From positions 1 through 64,000 of the forward strand of contig JAFISE010000163.1 of assembly GCA_022560025.1 (NCBI GenBank): a DNA stretch of 64,000 nt, given 5' to 3'. Under the pieces are notes generated by a model that was not told the origin of the DNA, did not search any database, and saw nothing but the letters and a program-made list of their open reading frames with translations. The position numbers were made by a program, and so were the translations under genes. Positions 22,066 through 33,800 of the stretch are shown here, one piece after another; the first letter of the stretch is position 1; the number at the start of each line of letters is the position of its first letter. The DNA comes from Stagonosporopsis chrysanthemi. Lineage: Eukaryota > Ascomycota > Dothideomycetes > Pleosporales > Didymellaceae.

Positions 22066-23827
22066 GGCTTAGCACACCGTATAGAACTTATTGAACTACG
22101 ACGTTTCTCACATGTACAGGTAACGTGCGTAAAGCACAAAAACCAAAAGTGCTCCTGCTATATCATACCGTAGACTTGCAATGAAAAAACCCTTTATCTT
22201 GTAGATAACCTTCCACAGCTACCAAAACATGCACACCACCACTACCCATAAACAAATCAGCAAATTCTGTTTCTAAGACGTCAACAAGTGAGCAGCTCTG
22301 CAAGTAGCCAGATCCTACATTTTTACTCTGCAGACCGTCTCCTAATGTCACTTCCATGTAACCAGACGCATAACCGCACCGCGAGTCAGAGGTAGCTGCC
22401 ACTCACCAGTTCCACAGACTACATTATCAGGAAACATTCCACACATCACAATAAGCACCGAGTCCAAATACCATAGCAGCCTCTTCTTCACACCCGCCGA
22501 TCACAACCACCACCACCACTTGTCCGCTTTCTCTTAGTCCCAGACCCATTCACAGGTACTCCGTAGCTCTCAACCTCTCCAAACCGTCCATTCATTCATC
22601 GCATCCAAACTGGTATGCACCGGTTTCCCACGCTGTTGGGGTTAGGGGTGGCAGTGTACGGCACGCTCCCTGCTGGGGAACTCAGACCGGGGGCTTCCTC
22701 GCGCGATGCGCACAAAGAGCAAGATCATCTGTGCATGGTCGCGATACAGAGCTAGTGTCTAGAAACGACGACCACTGGTAGCACCAGGACGTAGAGGTGA
22801 CGGTTCGCGCTTGGGACCAACTCCACGAGGTGGTACCAGGATGCAAAGGTGACGGTTCGCGCTTTAGACTGAGTCCACTGTATAACCGCGTATACGTAGC
22901 CCTAGATTCATAGCCTCCCTATGTCGACCTACATATCCTTCCATCTCAACACCGAAACATCATTATCCCTACTCACTCCCCGCATCTCAGATTTTAAGGC
23001 ACCCCGCGCTCCGTCTTCCCCTGCCCACCCGGCAGCCTCCCGCCCCATATCCCTTCACCTGCACACCACCTCCACCACGCCACACTACCGCTCCACCAAA
23101 CAAAACCTCACGCTCGTCCCGCCTAAGAACCACAGAAAGCCGAAGCGCTGGAATTCAAACGAACATAGGTACTACAGTGCTTAAATACGACAACAAAAAG
23201 CAAGAGATGGGAAGAGAGTGTGCTTAAGAAGCATAAGAGCAACGACAAGCAGGGAATGTCCGTAGTGATCAAGCATTAAACCCTGCACCCCCCAAGCTGT
23301 AAGGGTCCACATTCAACCTACAGTTCCCAGCTGCGCATCCCTTCCAAACCCCTTTGCCACCTGCTTAGGACGCAACGAGATCTAATTCAGGGGCACCATG
23401 GATGGACCACGACATGTCATGGAGGAGGGCATTAGCTGTCGAGATCCCCAAGATTGTATGGTCTTCAAGAGACGTTGGATCTTGCCACAGAGTCGATATA
23501 GAGCAAGGGGTTTTCGACTTGCAGAATCCTGGTCCAGGTTTGTAGCACACGTCTTGACCTGATGGAGTCGGCGTTGGTGGACCCACGTTCGCTCAAGATA
23601 TTCGGAACCGACTATGAATAGACTGCATTCTGCCTAGAATAAGACTGCCTTGACAATGCGTTGCTTGACGGACAAACAAATGAATACAAGATACGATCTT
23701 GGTAATTTAGGGTATCAACGATTCCGAGAACAGATCACGAAGCATTTTCCAGCGCCGAGTTATGCAAGAACCATACAACACTGCTATCATGCAAGACACC
23801 GGTCGGCAGTGGTCCAATAACGCAAAT
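22066..23827. other. Intergenic, 1.8 kb, no gene supported
   Basis: Between the kinase gene and the 3' end of ATG22. A minus frame at 22163-22402 has some protein-like stretches but lacks an ATG, and the plus frame 22921-23184 is low-complexity. A 52-bp tandem duplication is listed separately. Confidence 0.45.
22776..22880 (+). repeat. Two-copy ~52 bp tandem repeat
   Basis: The segment reading CACCAGGACGTAGAGGTGAC then GGTTCGCGCTT is repeated 52 bp later as TACCAGGATGCAAAGGTGAC then GGTTCGCGCTT, each followed by a similar AC(C/T)..(A/G)..TCCAC ending. The exact core GGTGACGGTTCGCGCTT occurs at both places. No inverted symmetry is obvious. Confidence 0.7.
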
Positions 23828-25921
23828 CTAGCCCAAACGATCGTCTGAGCTGCCGTAATGATCGATAGAATTTTCGTATCCTCGATCCAGCTCGGCGAGG
23901 GTCTTCGCAAGTGCAATGCCTTCGGTGCGCCCGCGCTCAATGTCCACGAGCATCATGATAGGGAAAGGTAGGCCGACCAAGATGGCAAGGAACCAGAACG
24001 CCTGTCACAAGTAATCTTAGCACGCTGCACAAATGAAGGACACTTCAGCAATCTTACCGGTCGAATCTCGCCATAGGTATCCGTGATGGCGCCAACGATG
24101 GCGGGACCAAACACACTACTACCCTTGTCGGTGATAGCGTACAAGGCATAGAAAGCTGCCTCAAAACCAGGTGGAATCAGCTCACCAAAAAGAGCACGGC
24201 AGTAGGAACTGAGCCCTCCCAATACGAAACCATACACGGCACCCAAAACGTACATCTCCCACTGCTGCTGCAGTCCGAGGAAGCCTAGCTTCTGAACTGC
24301 TGGTATGTAGCCGAGCAAGCCATAGATAGGGATCGTTTCGAAGAGCGCAATGCACATCAAGATGGTTTGCACAGGATTGAGATTGAGGTAATGCGACATG
24401 CGCGACCATGTAAAGGCGCCGAGCACGCCACAGACAGTCGCAATGACGTTGATCAGGGCCAGCATGGCGTAGGACATGCCGAGAGTTGTCTTTGCGAAGA
24501 GGACAGCCGTGCCAGAGACAGTCGCTATGCTGTCACTGAGGAGGAACCACGCAGCCAGGAAGAGCAGGACGTCTTTCAAGCGTCGCGCGTGCATTGCTGT
24601 GCGGCCTAGAGACCTCCAAGAGTAGGCAAAGTACGCAATCGCCGTACGGAAGTTGGACGTACTGTCGCCGATATGCAGTGGCGGACCCGGGCGTGGACGC
24701 AGCCACAAAGCGCTGGGGATGGAGAAGACGAACCACCATGCGCCTACCATGAACAGCACAAGGCGTAGGCCAAAGTTTGATGATCGGAAGGAGATGACGA
24801 CTAGTATGGAGAGAGTCTGTACAAGTAAGGCAGCGATGTAGCCAATTGCGATACCGTATGATGAGATCTTGGTTGACAATGCCAGCTCTTGAGATGGAGC
24901 TGAGCGGTCCTTGGTGCGCGGGATAGTGAGGTCTGGCGAGGAGTGCTGAGGGGGCAAAAGTGCTGTGGTGGCGTCGGCGACTTCATCGAAAACAGTTTCG
25001 TTGCGTGCCAGTTGATTGGAATAATGAGCTTCTTGTGCGAGACGAGCTTCGTCAGAGAGGTTGTCAACATCGTCATCGTAGTCGTCTAGCGAGCGGTCCT
25101 CGGTCGATGCAGCATAGCGCACAGTTGGGTGAAATCTAACGAGCAGCGGGAGGAAGCTGTTCAAAAGCACGAAACTCGCGCCGAAGCAGGTGTTTGCAAT
25201 GATTGCCAGCACAGCACCCAGAAGGTACACGCTAGGTACTACAGGCAGGAACAGCATCGTCGCAATACTGCCAACAAAGGCAAACCATAAAAGGAAAGTC
25301 TTTCTGAAGCGGCCGTGGTCTGCAGCGCCAGACATGGATATAATGAGCAATGCCTGGATCAGGACTGATATACTGAAGGTGTACATGGCGAAGCTGGCCG
25401 TGTTGACCTCCAAGCCAAGAATGGTGACAATACATTGCCCCTTCTCCGGGTGGTGTGGGTTGAATAAGGTCGCAAAGCTTGTTGAAGGGGTGACGGGGGG
25501 TAGCGAAGCTTTACAGGGCGTGGAACGGTCGTGGAGAAGGACGCCATTCTCCCGGGCGAGCTGCTCGAGGGTGACGGGGATGAATGAGCCAATGCCGCAT
25601 ACTACAAAGACCTGGATGGATTAGCTGACAGAAGACGTGTACAAAGAGAGCAAGAAGACACACTTCTGCAGCCCATCCATACATGTAGAAGCCGGCGAGC
25701 TCCTTGTCGCTGGTCAGGCGTGTGTCCTCGCCCTCGTAGCGCGGGGGCGTTGCGCTGGACTCCATGTCGAAGCTGCAGTCAGAGAAGCTCTGCTCATCGT
25801 CGGCCTCGTTGGACTGCGACGACGTGGGCAGCGAGAGCTTCGACTGCGACGACGCGTTTCGCTCCAGATGGGGTCGCGCCTGGCGGTACTCTGGCGGGAG
25901 GGAAGGCGCGCGTGGCGTCAT
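23828..25921 (-). CDS. ATG22: Autophagy-related protein 22, vacuolar amino-acid effluxer
   Basis: A 661-aa major-facilitator protein of the vacuole membrane that releases amino acids after breakdown of autophagic bodies. Exons 25921-25664, 25611-24058 and 24001-23828; introns 52 and 56 nt, all phase 0. Splicing restores [20 protein letters not shown], the family N-terminal signature, and IRPAFWFLAILVGLPFPIMM before the tail. About 12 membrane segments are visible. The Asp/Glu-rich loop after the first group of helices (SLDDYDDDVDNLSDEARL) and the block FAKTTLGMS...WSRMSH are typical of fungal Atg22. Length is usual. The ATG at 25921 follows a proline-rich start common in these homologues. It is divergent from MED14 across 1.1 kb. 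Confidence 0.95.
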
Positions 25922-27017
25922 AGCTTGGTTCAGATTGGCGGGTAGCTGCGTTACCTACATACGAGACATGCCGAACACGGTGCCGGGCAGGCAGTACTGT
26001 GTACAACGAGAAGACGCAGCGCAGCGGTGCAGCACCTGTAGGTTTGCAGCCGGCCAGACGCGCAGCAGTGCTTGAGAGCAGCCGTGACGAGTGTGCACGG
26101 CGTGTTGGGGGGGGGGGGGGCCGGTAGAGCCATGGAACCCGTGCAGATGATAGCCACACTCGATCGACTCGGGTAAGGCGCCTCCAGATGCCTCCGTCAC
26201 GCTGCCGCGCTCGCCGCTGAATGCGGGCCACGGTTGCGAGCGAGTCCATGTTGCGGTGTGACAGGCCACGGCGGGCCTACAGTGCCTACATAGTACACAC
26301 GACATGGGCCACGCTGTCCCGGGTGCAGTGACTGCAGCCACAATATAAACTACCACAGTGCTGTCCGTGCAGTGCCTGGGCAGACGCAGAGCAGACGCCG
26401 AGCAGACGCCTGCAGCGGCCTCGGCCTGGTGGTTTTGGTGGTGCTTCACATCTCTCCGACAATGGGGCAGGGTCCGGCTTGGCAAGGAACGTTCCCTCAC
26501 CAGCCCTTCGTGTCGCAGCCGCCATCGCCTGCAACACCACACCGAGGCCGTCGCCGCGACTCCACCCACCCTTCGCTCGACCGTATCGCGCCTTGCCGTG
26601 CGAGCTCGCCCACGACCGCTTCAGTGCGCAGTCACCCTCCGCCCGCGCGTGCAATGCGATAGCGACGAACCGAGCGCCGCCCGATTCCTGCTTTCACCTC
26701 CTGCTTCGGCTGCCGACTGCGATCGCAGCCCTTCCACGATACCCCGGCGCCTTCAGCCCATTTGAGCCTCTTGCTTTGCGCACTGTTTCCAACCACCGCC
26801 CGGCCGACCTCTGCGCCACAGCTGCACGCCGCAGACGCTCATCGACCCGCATCCGGCTGCGTACCTCCAGAGGCCGCCTGCAAACCCACACGCCACCCCA
26901 GCGCACCCCTCGCAGGCGCACCGCTGTACGGCACACGGTTTGCACCCTCAGACCCGCGACTGCGCGCCAACAACTCGTGGCGAGCGCGCCGACGAGCTGC
27001 ATGACGGCGCCTAGACT
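25922..27017. other. Divergent promoter region of ATG22 and MED14
   Basis: A 1.1 kb GC-rich, simple-sequence-rich spacer between two start codons. Long overlapping frames on both strands are products of GC-rich, CAC/GCC-rich composition and lack motifs. It contains a 14-G run at 26107-26120. Confidence 0.55.
26107..26120 (+). repeat. G14 homopolymer
   Basis: Uninterrupted run of 14 G in the ATG22-MED14 spacer. Length may be unstable or imperfectly sequenced. Confidence 0.85.
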
Positions 27018-30000
27018 ATGCCCGGCATCCTCATGATGAACCACAGCGCAACCGACTCAGCAAAAGATGGAGACAACAAGAAGCGCTCTTTCGACGGCAA
27101 GCCTGTCAATGGCGGGGATGGGCGCAAGGACTTGGCCGCCATGAACGGGGACACGGGCCTGGCCACCACCAACGGCCACTCGACCACCGCGGCTGCGTCC
27201 GCCACGAGCCAGTCTGCAGAGATGCCGCCCGACATCGAACATATCGGCCCAGAAGCCTACCACCCTCTGTCCAAGTTGCTGGCCCGTATTGCCCAGGAAT
27301 GCTACAATGCGCTCGAGGAAACTCTTCACAAGATGTCTGGCCTGTCAATAAGCCAGCAAGCCAACGGAGCCATGATGAATGGCGTCGCTCCCCAGGACAG
27401 CCCAGAGGTCAACAAGCGGAAAAAGCTGCTCCTGCTCAAGTTCGCACAAGAGAATCGAGCCAAGTTTATAAAGCTGTTGGTCTTGACCGAATGGGGACAG
27501 AAGTCAGCCGTCGATATCGGCAAAGTCATCGATCTGTATGCTTGGGCAAAAACACAGGCTGCGCACATGGATTTTGCAGACGAGCAGGTCAACCAGATCA
27601 AGATCATGTCAGCCTATGCGAGAGAGAACAACCCAGACATCCGGACAGCGTTGGAGATTTTGTCCACAGGGAAAGCGTCATGGATACCGACTGTGCGCAT
27701 TCCCTTCAAACGCAATCATCGTTTTGTGCTGACACACCACAGCTGGACTACATCCCACCCGATCCTATCTCCACTGACAAGGCGCTCGACCTATTGCGTA
27801 CCATGAACACTTCGCTTTCGATACGGCTGAACGTCCATGAAACCATTCCTCGCCACCTCCAAAATTGGCGGATACAATCAGGCCGTGCGACCTTCGTCAT
27901 CGGTGATGAGATGGAGTTTGACGTGGTATCATTCGTTGAGGACACTTCAGATCAATGGTGGTTCCTCGACCTGCGCTTATTGTTTGCATCTGCGCCAACG
28001 ATCGAGACAGGGAGTACCTTTTGGGGGCAACTACAGGGACAGGCCGATTACATCTTGCAAGAGAAGGGTCTCTGTGGTCTCTTTGACTTTCTGCATAACT
28101 TCGTCCTCACCCACAAGCTCTCCGTGTTGCGATCGCAAGCAGAGAGACTCGCGCGCTCAGGGTCGTTAAAGGTCGAAAGAGTGCATCGTCAATTCGTTGT
28201 CCAGTACTGGACCGAAAGACCGGGCAAAAAGAACTGGATAGAGTTTGGCACGACGAGTAATAAGCCAAAGAACGGCAAGATATCATGGCGTGGCCCACCA
28301 ATATCATCCCTGAAAGTGCGCTGGTTTCGCCAAGGGAAAGAGGTAGTTGATGTCGATCTTCGCATTGACTGGAAAGATCTTTCGATGGAGAAAATACTGA
28401 AGCATGTCATTGCTCTTCACACGACGCAGATACTACAATCGACAAGAGCGCACTTTGACCAGAGACTTGTTATTAAGTCCAGTCTATCTGGGTCCGAACC
28501 TCTAGACTGCAGCCTTGCCGCAACCCTAGGAACATTGTCGAACTCGGTGACACTATCACTCGAGCCGGTAACGGGCAGTTACATTGTGCAACCAGCCAGC
28601 GCGCTCTCTGCAAGAGCCGAGTTTGCTCTGAACCAGGGCAGAGAGCCTGTACAGATAGCAAGCATACTTACATCGATGCTGTCGCAAATGTTGCGAGACC
28701 ACATCCAGCGGACTGCGCAGCAGGTCGGATGGCAGCGAGTCACCAGGCAAGCCCTCCGAGCAGACACAGTAAAAGGGGCTGTGAAGTCGGATCTTCTGGA
28801 ATATGCCATGTATTGTCCTCACGGTTGGACATCATACTGGGCTCTCGCCGCTATTGTGAATGCCCAAGGCGAGTCGTGGTGGATATTCGAATTGGGATCC
28901 AACGGTACTTCGATCGATTATGCAGAACAAATTGTGATGGAAAACCATGATGACACTAGCATGGCCATCGACCGAGATACTTTGACTCGCATAGAGCGTG
29001 TCGCCGTTCAGCTCATCTCCTTCCGGACCACCGCACGTTCACTGGACAGAGAACATAAGATGTTTACTCTACGCCACGAGTGCAGCCCCAGCAGTAGCAC
29101 GACCGAAGTTAACCGCATCGCACAGGGGTGGGCTTTGTATCTACAAACCTCCGATCTACTCACGACGAAGACGGGCGATCAGCCATGGCTTGAGGATAGC
29201 ATTGCAATCACCTGCGAGGGACTCAAGAATGACGGTCGCAGCGTGTGGCATATCGCTTCGGGACGTATGGTCAAGTCCGCCGCCGTAGACATGCAAAAGC
29301 TTATGGCCGCCTCACCTCAAAGCAGCTTCAAATTCACTGCAGACGGCCATTTCCGGATCCTTTTGGCAGCTCCATTTGGGAATGACATTCTGGGCGACCT
29401 CCGAGCCCGACTCCGCGACGTCAACCGCCTTCGCTCGTTCACGAGCACACTTCAGAAGCGCCAGATGCGTCTAACATCATCCTCATTGCAGAAGGTGCAG
29501 TTTCAGTACGGGCCATCCCCTCACAGCGCAGCTGTTTCGTTCACTACGGAGACCGAGGTGGCCATCGACATCCCTGCATCAAATCCGCACTACCGCATTC
29601 ACCGTCTTCTTGCGTCCATCGCAAACGACCGCAATCCCTCTTTACCGCTTCTACCTTACAACGACGCAACTGGTCTCGACCACTTTTGCACTACGCTGGT
29701 TCTCACCCGCTCGCTCCTCACCGTTCTCGGCGAACTTGAGAGCGCCGCGCCGGGCAACGTTCGCAACCCTGCTGTCCACGTCCACTCGGTCTTCAAGTAC
29801 CGCCTCACCTACGAGAATCCGCTTTGCACATTCGATATTCGCCTTCAGCCGAAGAACGACAAGGTGTACTGGTTCATCGAGGACAACTTCAACCACACGC
29901 CAGATATCCGTGCCACTGCGGAACGAGACCCGCGCCACAGACGACTGGACACTCTGCAAGAGAAACTAAAAGAGCTGTTCAGGGACAAGGCGGACGGCTG

Positions 30001-30155
30001 GTTCGGCACACGAAAGGGAATCGTCGCAGAGCTCGACGCCGTCTGCGACGCCCTGCGAAAGCTCGACAAGGTGGTGCTGGCCTGCAAGATGGAAGGCGGC
30101 TACAAACCGCCCCCACTCCTCGAGATACCCCAGCAGCAAAAACAACAGCAGCAGC

Positions 30156-30204
<49 letters not shown>

Positions 30205-30451
30205 GCCCACCAACCTCCCGCAAATGCAGCGCCAACTCTCCCAGCAGCAGATGCAGCCCCAGCAGCGCCCCCAACAGTTCTCCCCCCAGATGCAGCGCAA
30301 ACAACACCCCGCCCAGCGCCCAAACCCCCAGATGATGACGCCCCAGCAGATCCAGCACATGCAGCAGATGCAGGCCCGTGCCGCGCAACAACAACAGCAG
30401 CAGCAGCAGCAGGCACGCCATGGGAAAGGGGATATCATTGAGATTGATTGA
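27018..30451 (+). CDS. MED14: Mediator complex subunit 14 (Rgr1)
   Basis: A 1127-aa scaffold subunit of Mediator, acting in the nucleus between activators and RNA polymerase II. Exons 27018-27692 and 27743-30451; a 50-nt intron with GTGCGC donor, spliced to ASWIPTLDYIPPDPI. The N-terminal MED14 domain is clear at ~75-230 (YHPLSKLLARIAQECYNAL, LLVLTEWG, IDLYAWAK, QVNQIKIMSAYAR). The long middle follows fungal Rgr1 (LRLNVHE-type segment, DQWWFLDLRLLF). The C-terminus has an uninterrupted run of 21 glutamines (residues 1026-1046) plus further Q/M/P-rich sequence and a late eight-glutamine run. Convergent with TFC4, 437 bp between stops. Family certain; the polyQ tail is lineage-specific. Confidence 0.95.
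30143..30205 (+). repeat. CAA/CAG microsatellite encoding Q21 in MED14
   Basis: 21 consecutive glutamine codons, mostly CAA, in frame near the MED14 C-terminus. The mix of CAG and CAA at the ends and nearly pure CAA in the middle suggests recent slippage expansion. Confidence 0.95.
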
Positions 30452-30542
30452 GCGCGTGGCTATATACCCTTTTGCGAGGCGTGGGCATGCGTGCGTGTGT
30501 GTATGGAATGTCTGCGCTGTGTGATTCTGTGGTTCCTGGCTG

Positions 30543-30676
30543 CGATGAGATGAGATGAGATGCGCTGCGATGAGATGCGCTACCGCCGGCTTGGGCTGGC
30601 TTTCCGGTATGCTAAATGATAATTTGTTTGTGGGAGATGAGATGAGATGAGATGCAGTGCAATGCAATGCAGTGCC
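30543..30676 (+). repeat. GATGA pentanucleotide microsatellite clusters
   Basis: Two blocks of ATGAG repeats (30543-30580 and 30633-30676), the second ending in GCAGTGCAATGCAATGCAGT. They sit in the 437-bp spacer between the convergent MED14 and TFC4 stops, which otherwise shows nothing. Confidence 0.8.
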
Positions 30677-30888
30677 GGGATGGGATAGGGGGTTGCTGAT
30701 AGATAATGAATCGAGCTGTATCCATACCCATCCCTACATACACTGCTACTGCGTGTCTTGCCGTGACGTGCAAGTGGACTCCGCTCCGCGGCTCTCACAC
30801 ACCGCACGCGGAAGCAAAAAAATGTATAGAAGAAGAAGCGTTGGTTGTATATTACCATCATTGTATCTGCTCTACTCTACTTACTAAC

Positions 30889-33800
30889 TCACTCCAAAAC
30901 CAGCACATCATGCGTAACCTGCCGCGCAGCAGCGAAATTGCCGCTCACGGCGTAGATACTCTGGACCGCGAAGGCCGCCTCAGTCGCGAAATCCTCATAC
31001 CGCCCCTCCCCCTGCTCTTGCTCCCCCATGGCATCGTCCGCCTCGCGACCCACCAGCCCGCTCAGCTGGATACAGCGCTCGTACGCGGGCAGCGCGTGCG
31101 CGACAAGGCCCAGGGCGTGCCAGACTCTGGCGACGTTGAACTCGGCCTCCTGGCGCAGCAGGGGGCTGCGCGTGCGGGTGCGCAGGTCGAAGTATCGGTA
31201 GACGAAGCTGAGGCCCTGCTGGATCTGGAACTGGCGGTTCTCGCTGAGGCGCTTCATGGCGTGCTGGATGTAGGCGGTGCCAATGCTGAGGTTGAGGACG
31301 GCGTCGTGCGGCGTGAGGGCGAAGGCGCGGAAGTAGTAGTTCAGGGCGGCCGTGTACGAACCGCCGGCGATGAGGACGTGGCCGTAGAGGGCGAAGAGGG
31401 CCGGGTCGTGGTCTTTGACGGACGAGAGCGTGGTGGCGTTGATGCCCGGTTGGCCCGTGGCGATGCGCTCGTTGGAGCGGAAGTTGTACCATGTGCGCTG
31501 CTCGGGCGTGAGGAGCGCGTAGTCCATGGTTTTGATGTAGCGCATGAGCACTTTGTGTGCGGGGCCTGTTGCGTAGCCCTCGGGGAAGGAGACGAGTCTG
31601 TTGACGCACGAGTAGAGGCGGAAAAGGTCCGAGCCGAAGGGATATTCTCGCAGAAACCAGCGGATGGAGTTGGAGGCTTGGTTGGAGTCGTCGAGGGCGA
31701 GTGCGCAGGCGAGACGGGTGATCTCGAGGGAGCGGTGGTAGGGAAGGTGGCGGGAGAAGATGTTGGAAGCGAGCCCGATGTCTAGGGTGCTGAAGGCTGC
31801 TGTGGAGTCACCGTTGCGAGCAAGCAGGAGCGCATAGCGTCCGAAAGCGTCGCACCAGCGGTCGAAATGTATGCCCCAGAAATCTTGAGGTGGGGATTCA
31901 GGTCTCTCGTGTAGCTCGGGGGAGGTCTCCCCGTCCTCGACGTTGTTGGCAACCACAGCAAGGACCATCAGGGCAGCCTCTTTCCATATTTCACCGGCGC
32001 CGATGCGACGGAAATAGCCTTTGAAGTCTTCTTTCTTGTCGGCGTAGAAGAGGTCGAATGTGGAGAACTCCTCAATCAGCTCACGAGTTACAGAGAATAC
32101 TGTGTTGATCGCGTCTTCGTCGCCATTCTCGGCTACTTCGTAGACATCGTCCAGTGTCTTGAAGCTGGCGACTATCTCGCGATGTTGAGCCCGAGCAGCC
32201 GTGACATCATCTGCGTTGTCTTCAGCAAGTTTTTGCAGTTTCCTGCGGAAGAGACGATGGTCTATAGCATTCATGGGCACACCTGTACCCTCAAGAAGCT
32301 TAGGCTCGGGCGTGCGTGGTCTTGCTGTCGAATCTTGCTTAGCCTGCGCATCAAACGGAAGAAACGTCTGCGCTTTGGGAGGCTTAGAAGCAGTTCTCTT
32401 CGTCCGGAAGAGCCCCTTTGCAGGCCGATCTTTGAGTGGGGCAAGGGAAGGTCGCTCCATGTTGCCTTCTGTTTCATCCTCATCTTCCTCATCCAAGGCT
32501 GCAATAGCTTTCTTCATGAGTTTCCTCTGCTTCTTCATCGCATTCTTCTTCCTGCCGTGGTTGCCGCGAGACTTTCTCCGCCAGTCTTCGTAATGACTTC
32601 TGATTTCACGCAATCTCGAGTATCCGATCCTGCGTAGTTTGACGAGACCTCGGTTCCGGTAGCACGCGTCAGCGCGCTCCATAGCCTCATCCGGCATGTC
32701 GTGCACATCAAAGAACTTAGCGAGCACAGCAAGATCGTCGACGGTGTCTGCAGTCCATCCTACAAGGATCGGTATGATCTGTTGTGCCTTTTCGGGCTGG
32801 CCTAGATTCTTATACACCGTATACAACCCAAGGTAGCTCATGAGACTCATCTCGCCAGAGTTGCTTTCGAGCAGAGGTTCGTAAAAGCGTAGAGCCTCAG
32901 TATCGTGACCGGTGGAGTGCAGTGCATCCGCAATGACGCGGAAGAGATCTAGGTAGTCCCACATCAGAGCGTCTGGACTTTTATCGTCTGGCCGGAGCAT
33001 TTCGAGGTGGTAGGTAGCTTCAGCGTAATCGTCGGCGCTCCGTCGCAGCCTGAAAAGACCCATCTTCACTCTGATCTCTAGCGGCAGCGATTCCCCGTAC
33101 TTTGCCGACTTAGACTTGCGTTTGAAGTCAAAAACCTCTACACGTCTTGGGATATCGTCGATGTCAAACTCGCGGTCGTCTTTCTGTTCGTCCCAATAAG
33201 TCTCGTTCCGCCTGCCTTGTTTCCACCTCGACAGGTCTTTGAGACGTTTCAAAGCGTGATCATAGTTGCCGGTTCTGTCCAACAAGTCCAGGTAGATGTT
33301 GATCAGCTCCCAGTCCAGGTCACTTGTCTTGGGGTCTCTCCCCGGACCGGTGTAGACATCAATAGCTTGATCGAACTCTTCAATAATCTTGGACAGATGG
33401 CGTTTGGTCTGCTTGGGCGTCGATGTACCCATCATAGCCATGATCTTCAGCACCTCGGTGTCTGGATCTTGCTTGTGCTCTCTGAGTGTCTTCAGCATCT
33501 TGGTACCGAGGTTCACACATTTCGATACATGTCCCAGGCGAGCCTCAATCTCCAGCTTGAGACTGCGCGCCTCGTAGTTTGTCACATCTAGGGCAATGAT
33601 GGATTTGAGACACTGCAGCACGACGGCGGTCTTTACTTCTTCGGTGTAAGTCGGGTGGTCTGTCGTATCCAGCTTTTTGATGCGCTCAATGATGAGATGC
33701 CAAAGCTCTGGATCGCGCTTGGTGGGCGCTCCGATAATCAGAGATTCAATAGACTTCAGCTCCTCGCCCATCGCAGCGTAACTCTCCGCAACAATATTGT

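Noticed and set aside
22163..22402. 79-codon minus-strand frame after the second kinase gene
   Set aside because: Some protein-like text but no ATG; the upstream sequence shows only a very short ATG frame and no convincing splice to join them.
26358..27036. Overlapping frames on both strands upstream of MED14
   Set aside because: Arise from GC-rich simple sequence; the MED14 frame begins cleanly at 27018.
30129..30210. Possible CRISPR-like periodicity
   Set aside because: It is a CAA/CAG trinucleotide run coding glutamine, with no spacers.
30706..31785. 359-codon plus-strand frame
   Set aside because: Antisense to the TFC4 3' end in GC-rich codons; Glu/Val/Ala-rich mirror of the real frame.
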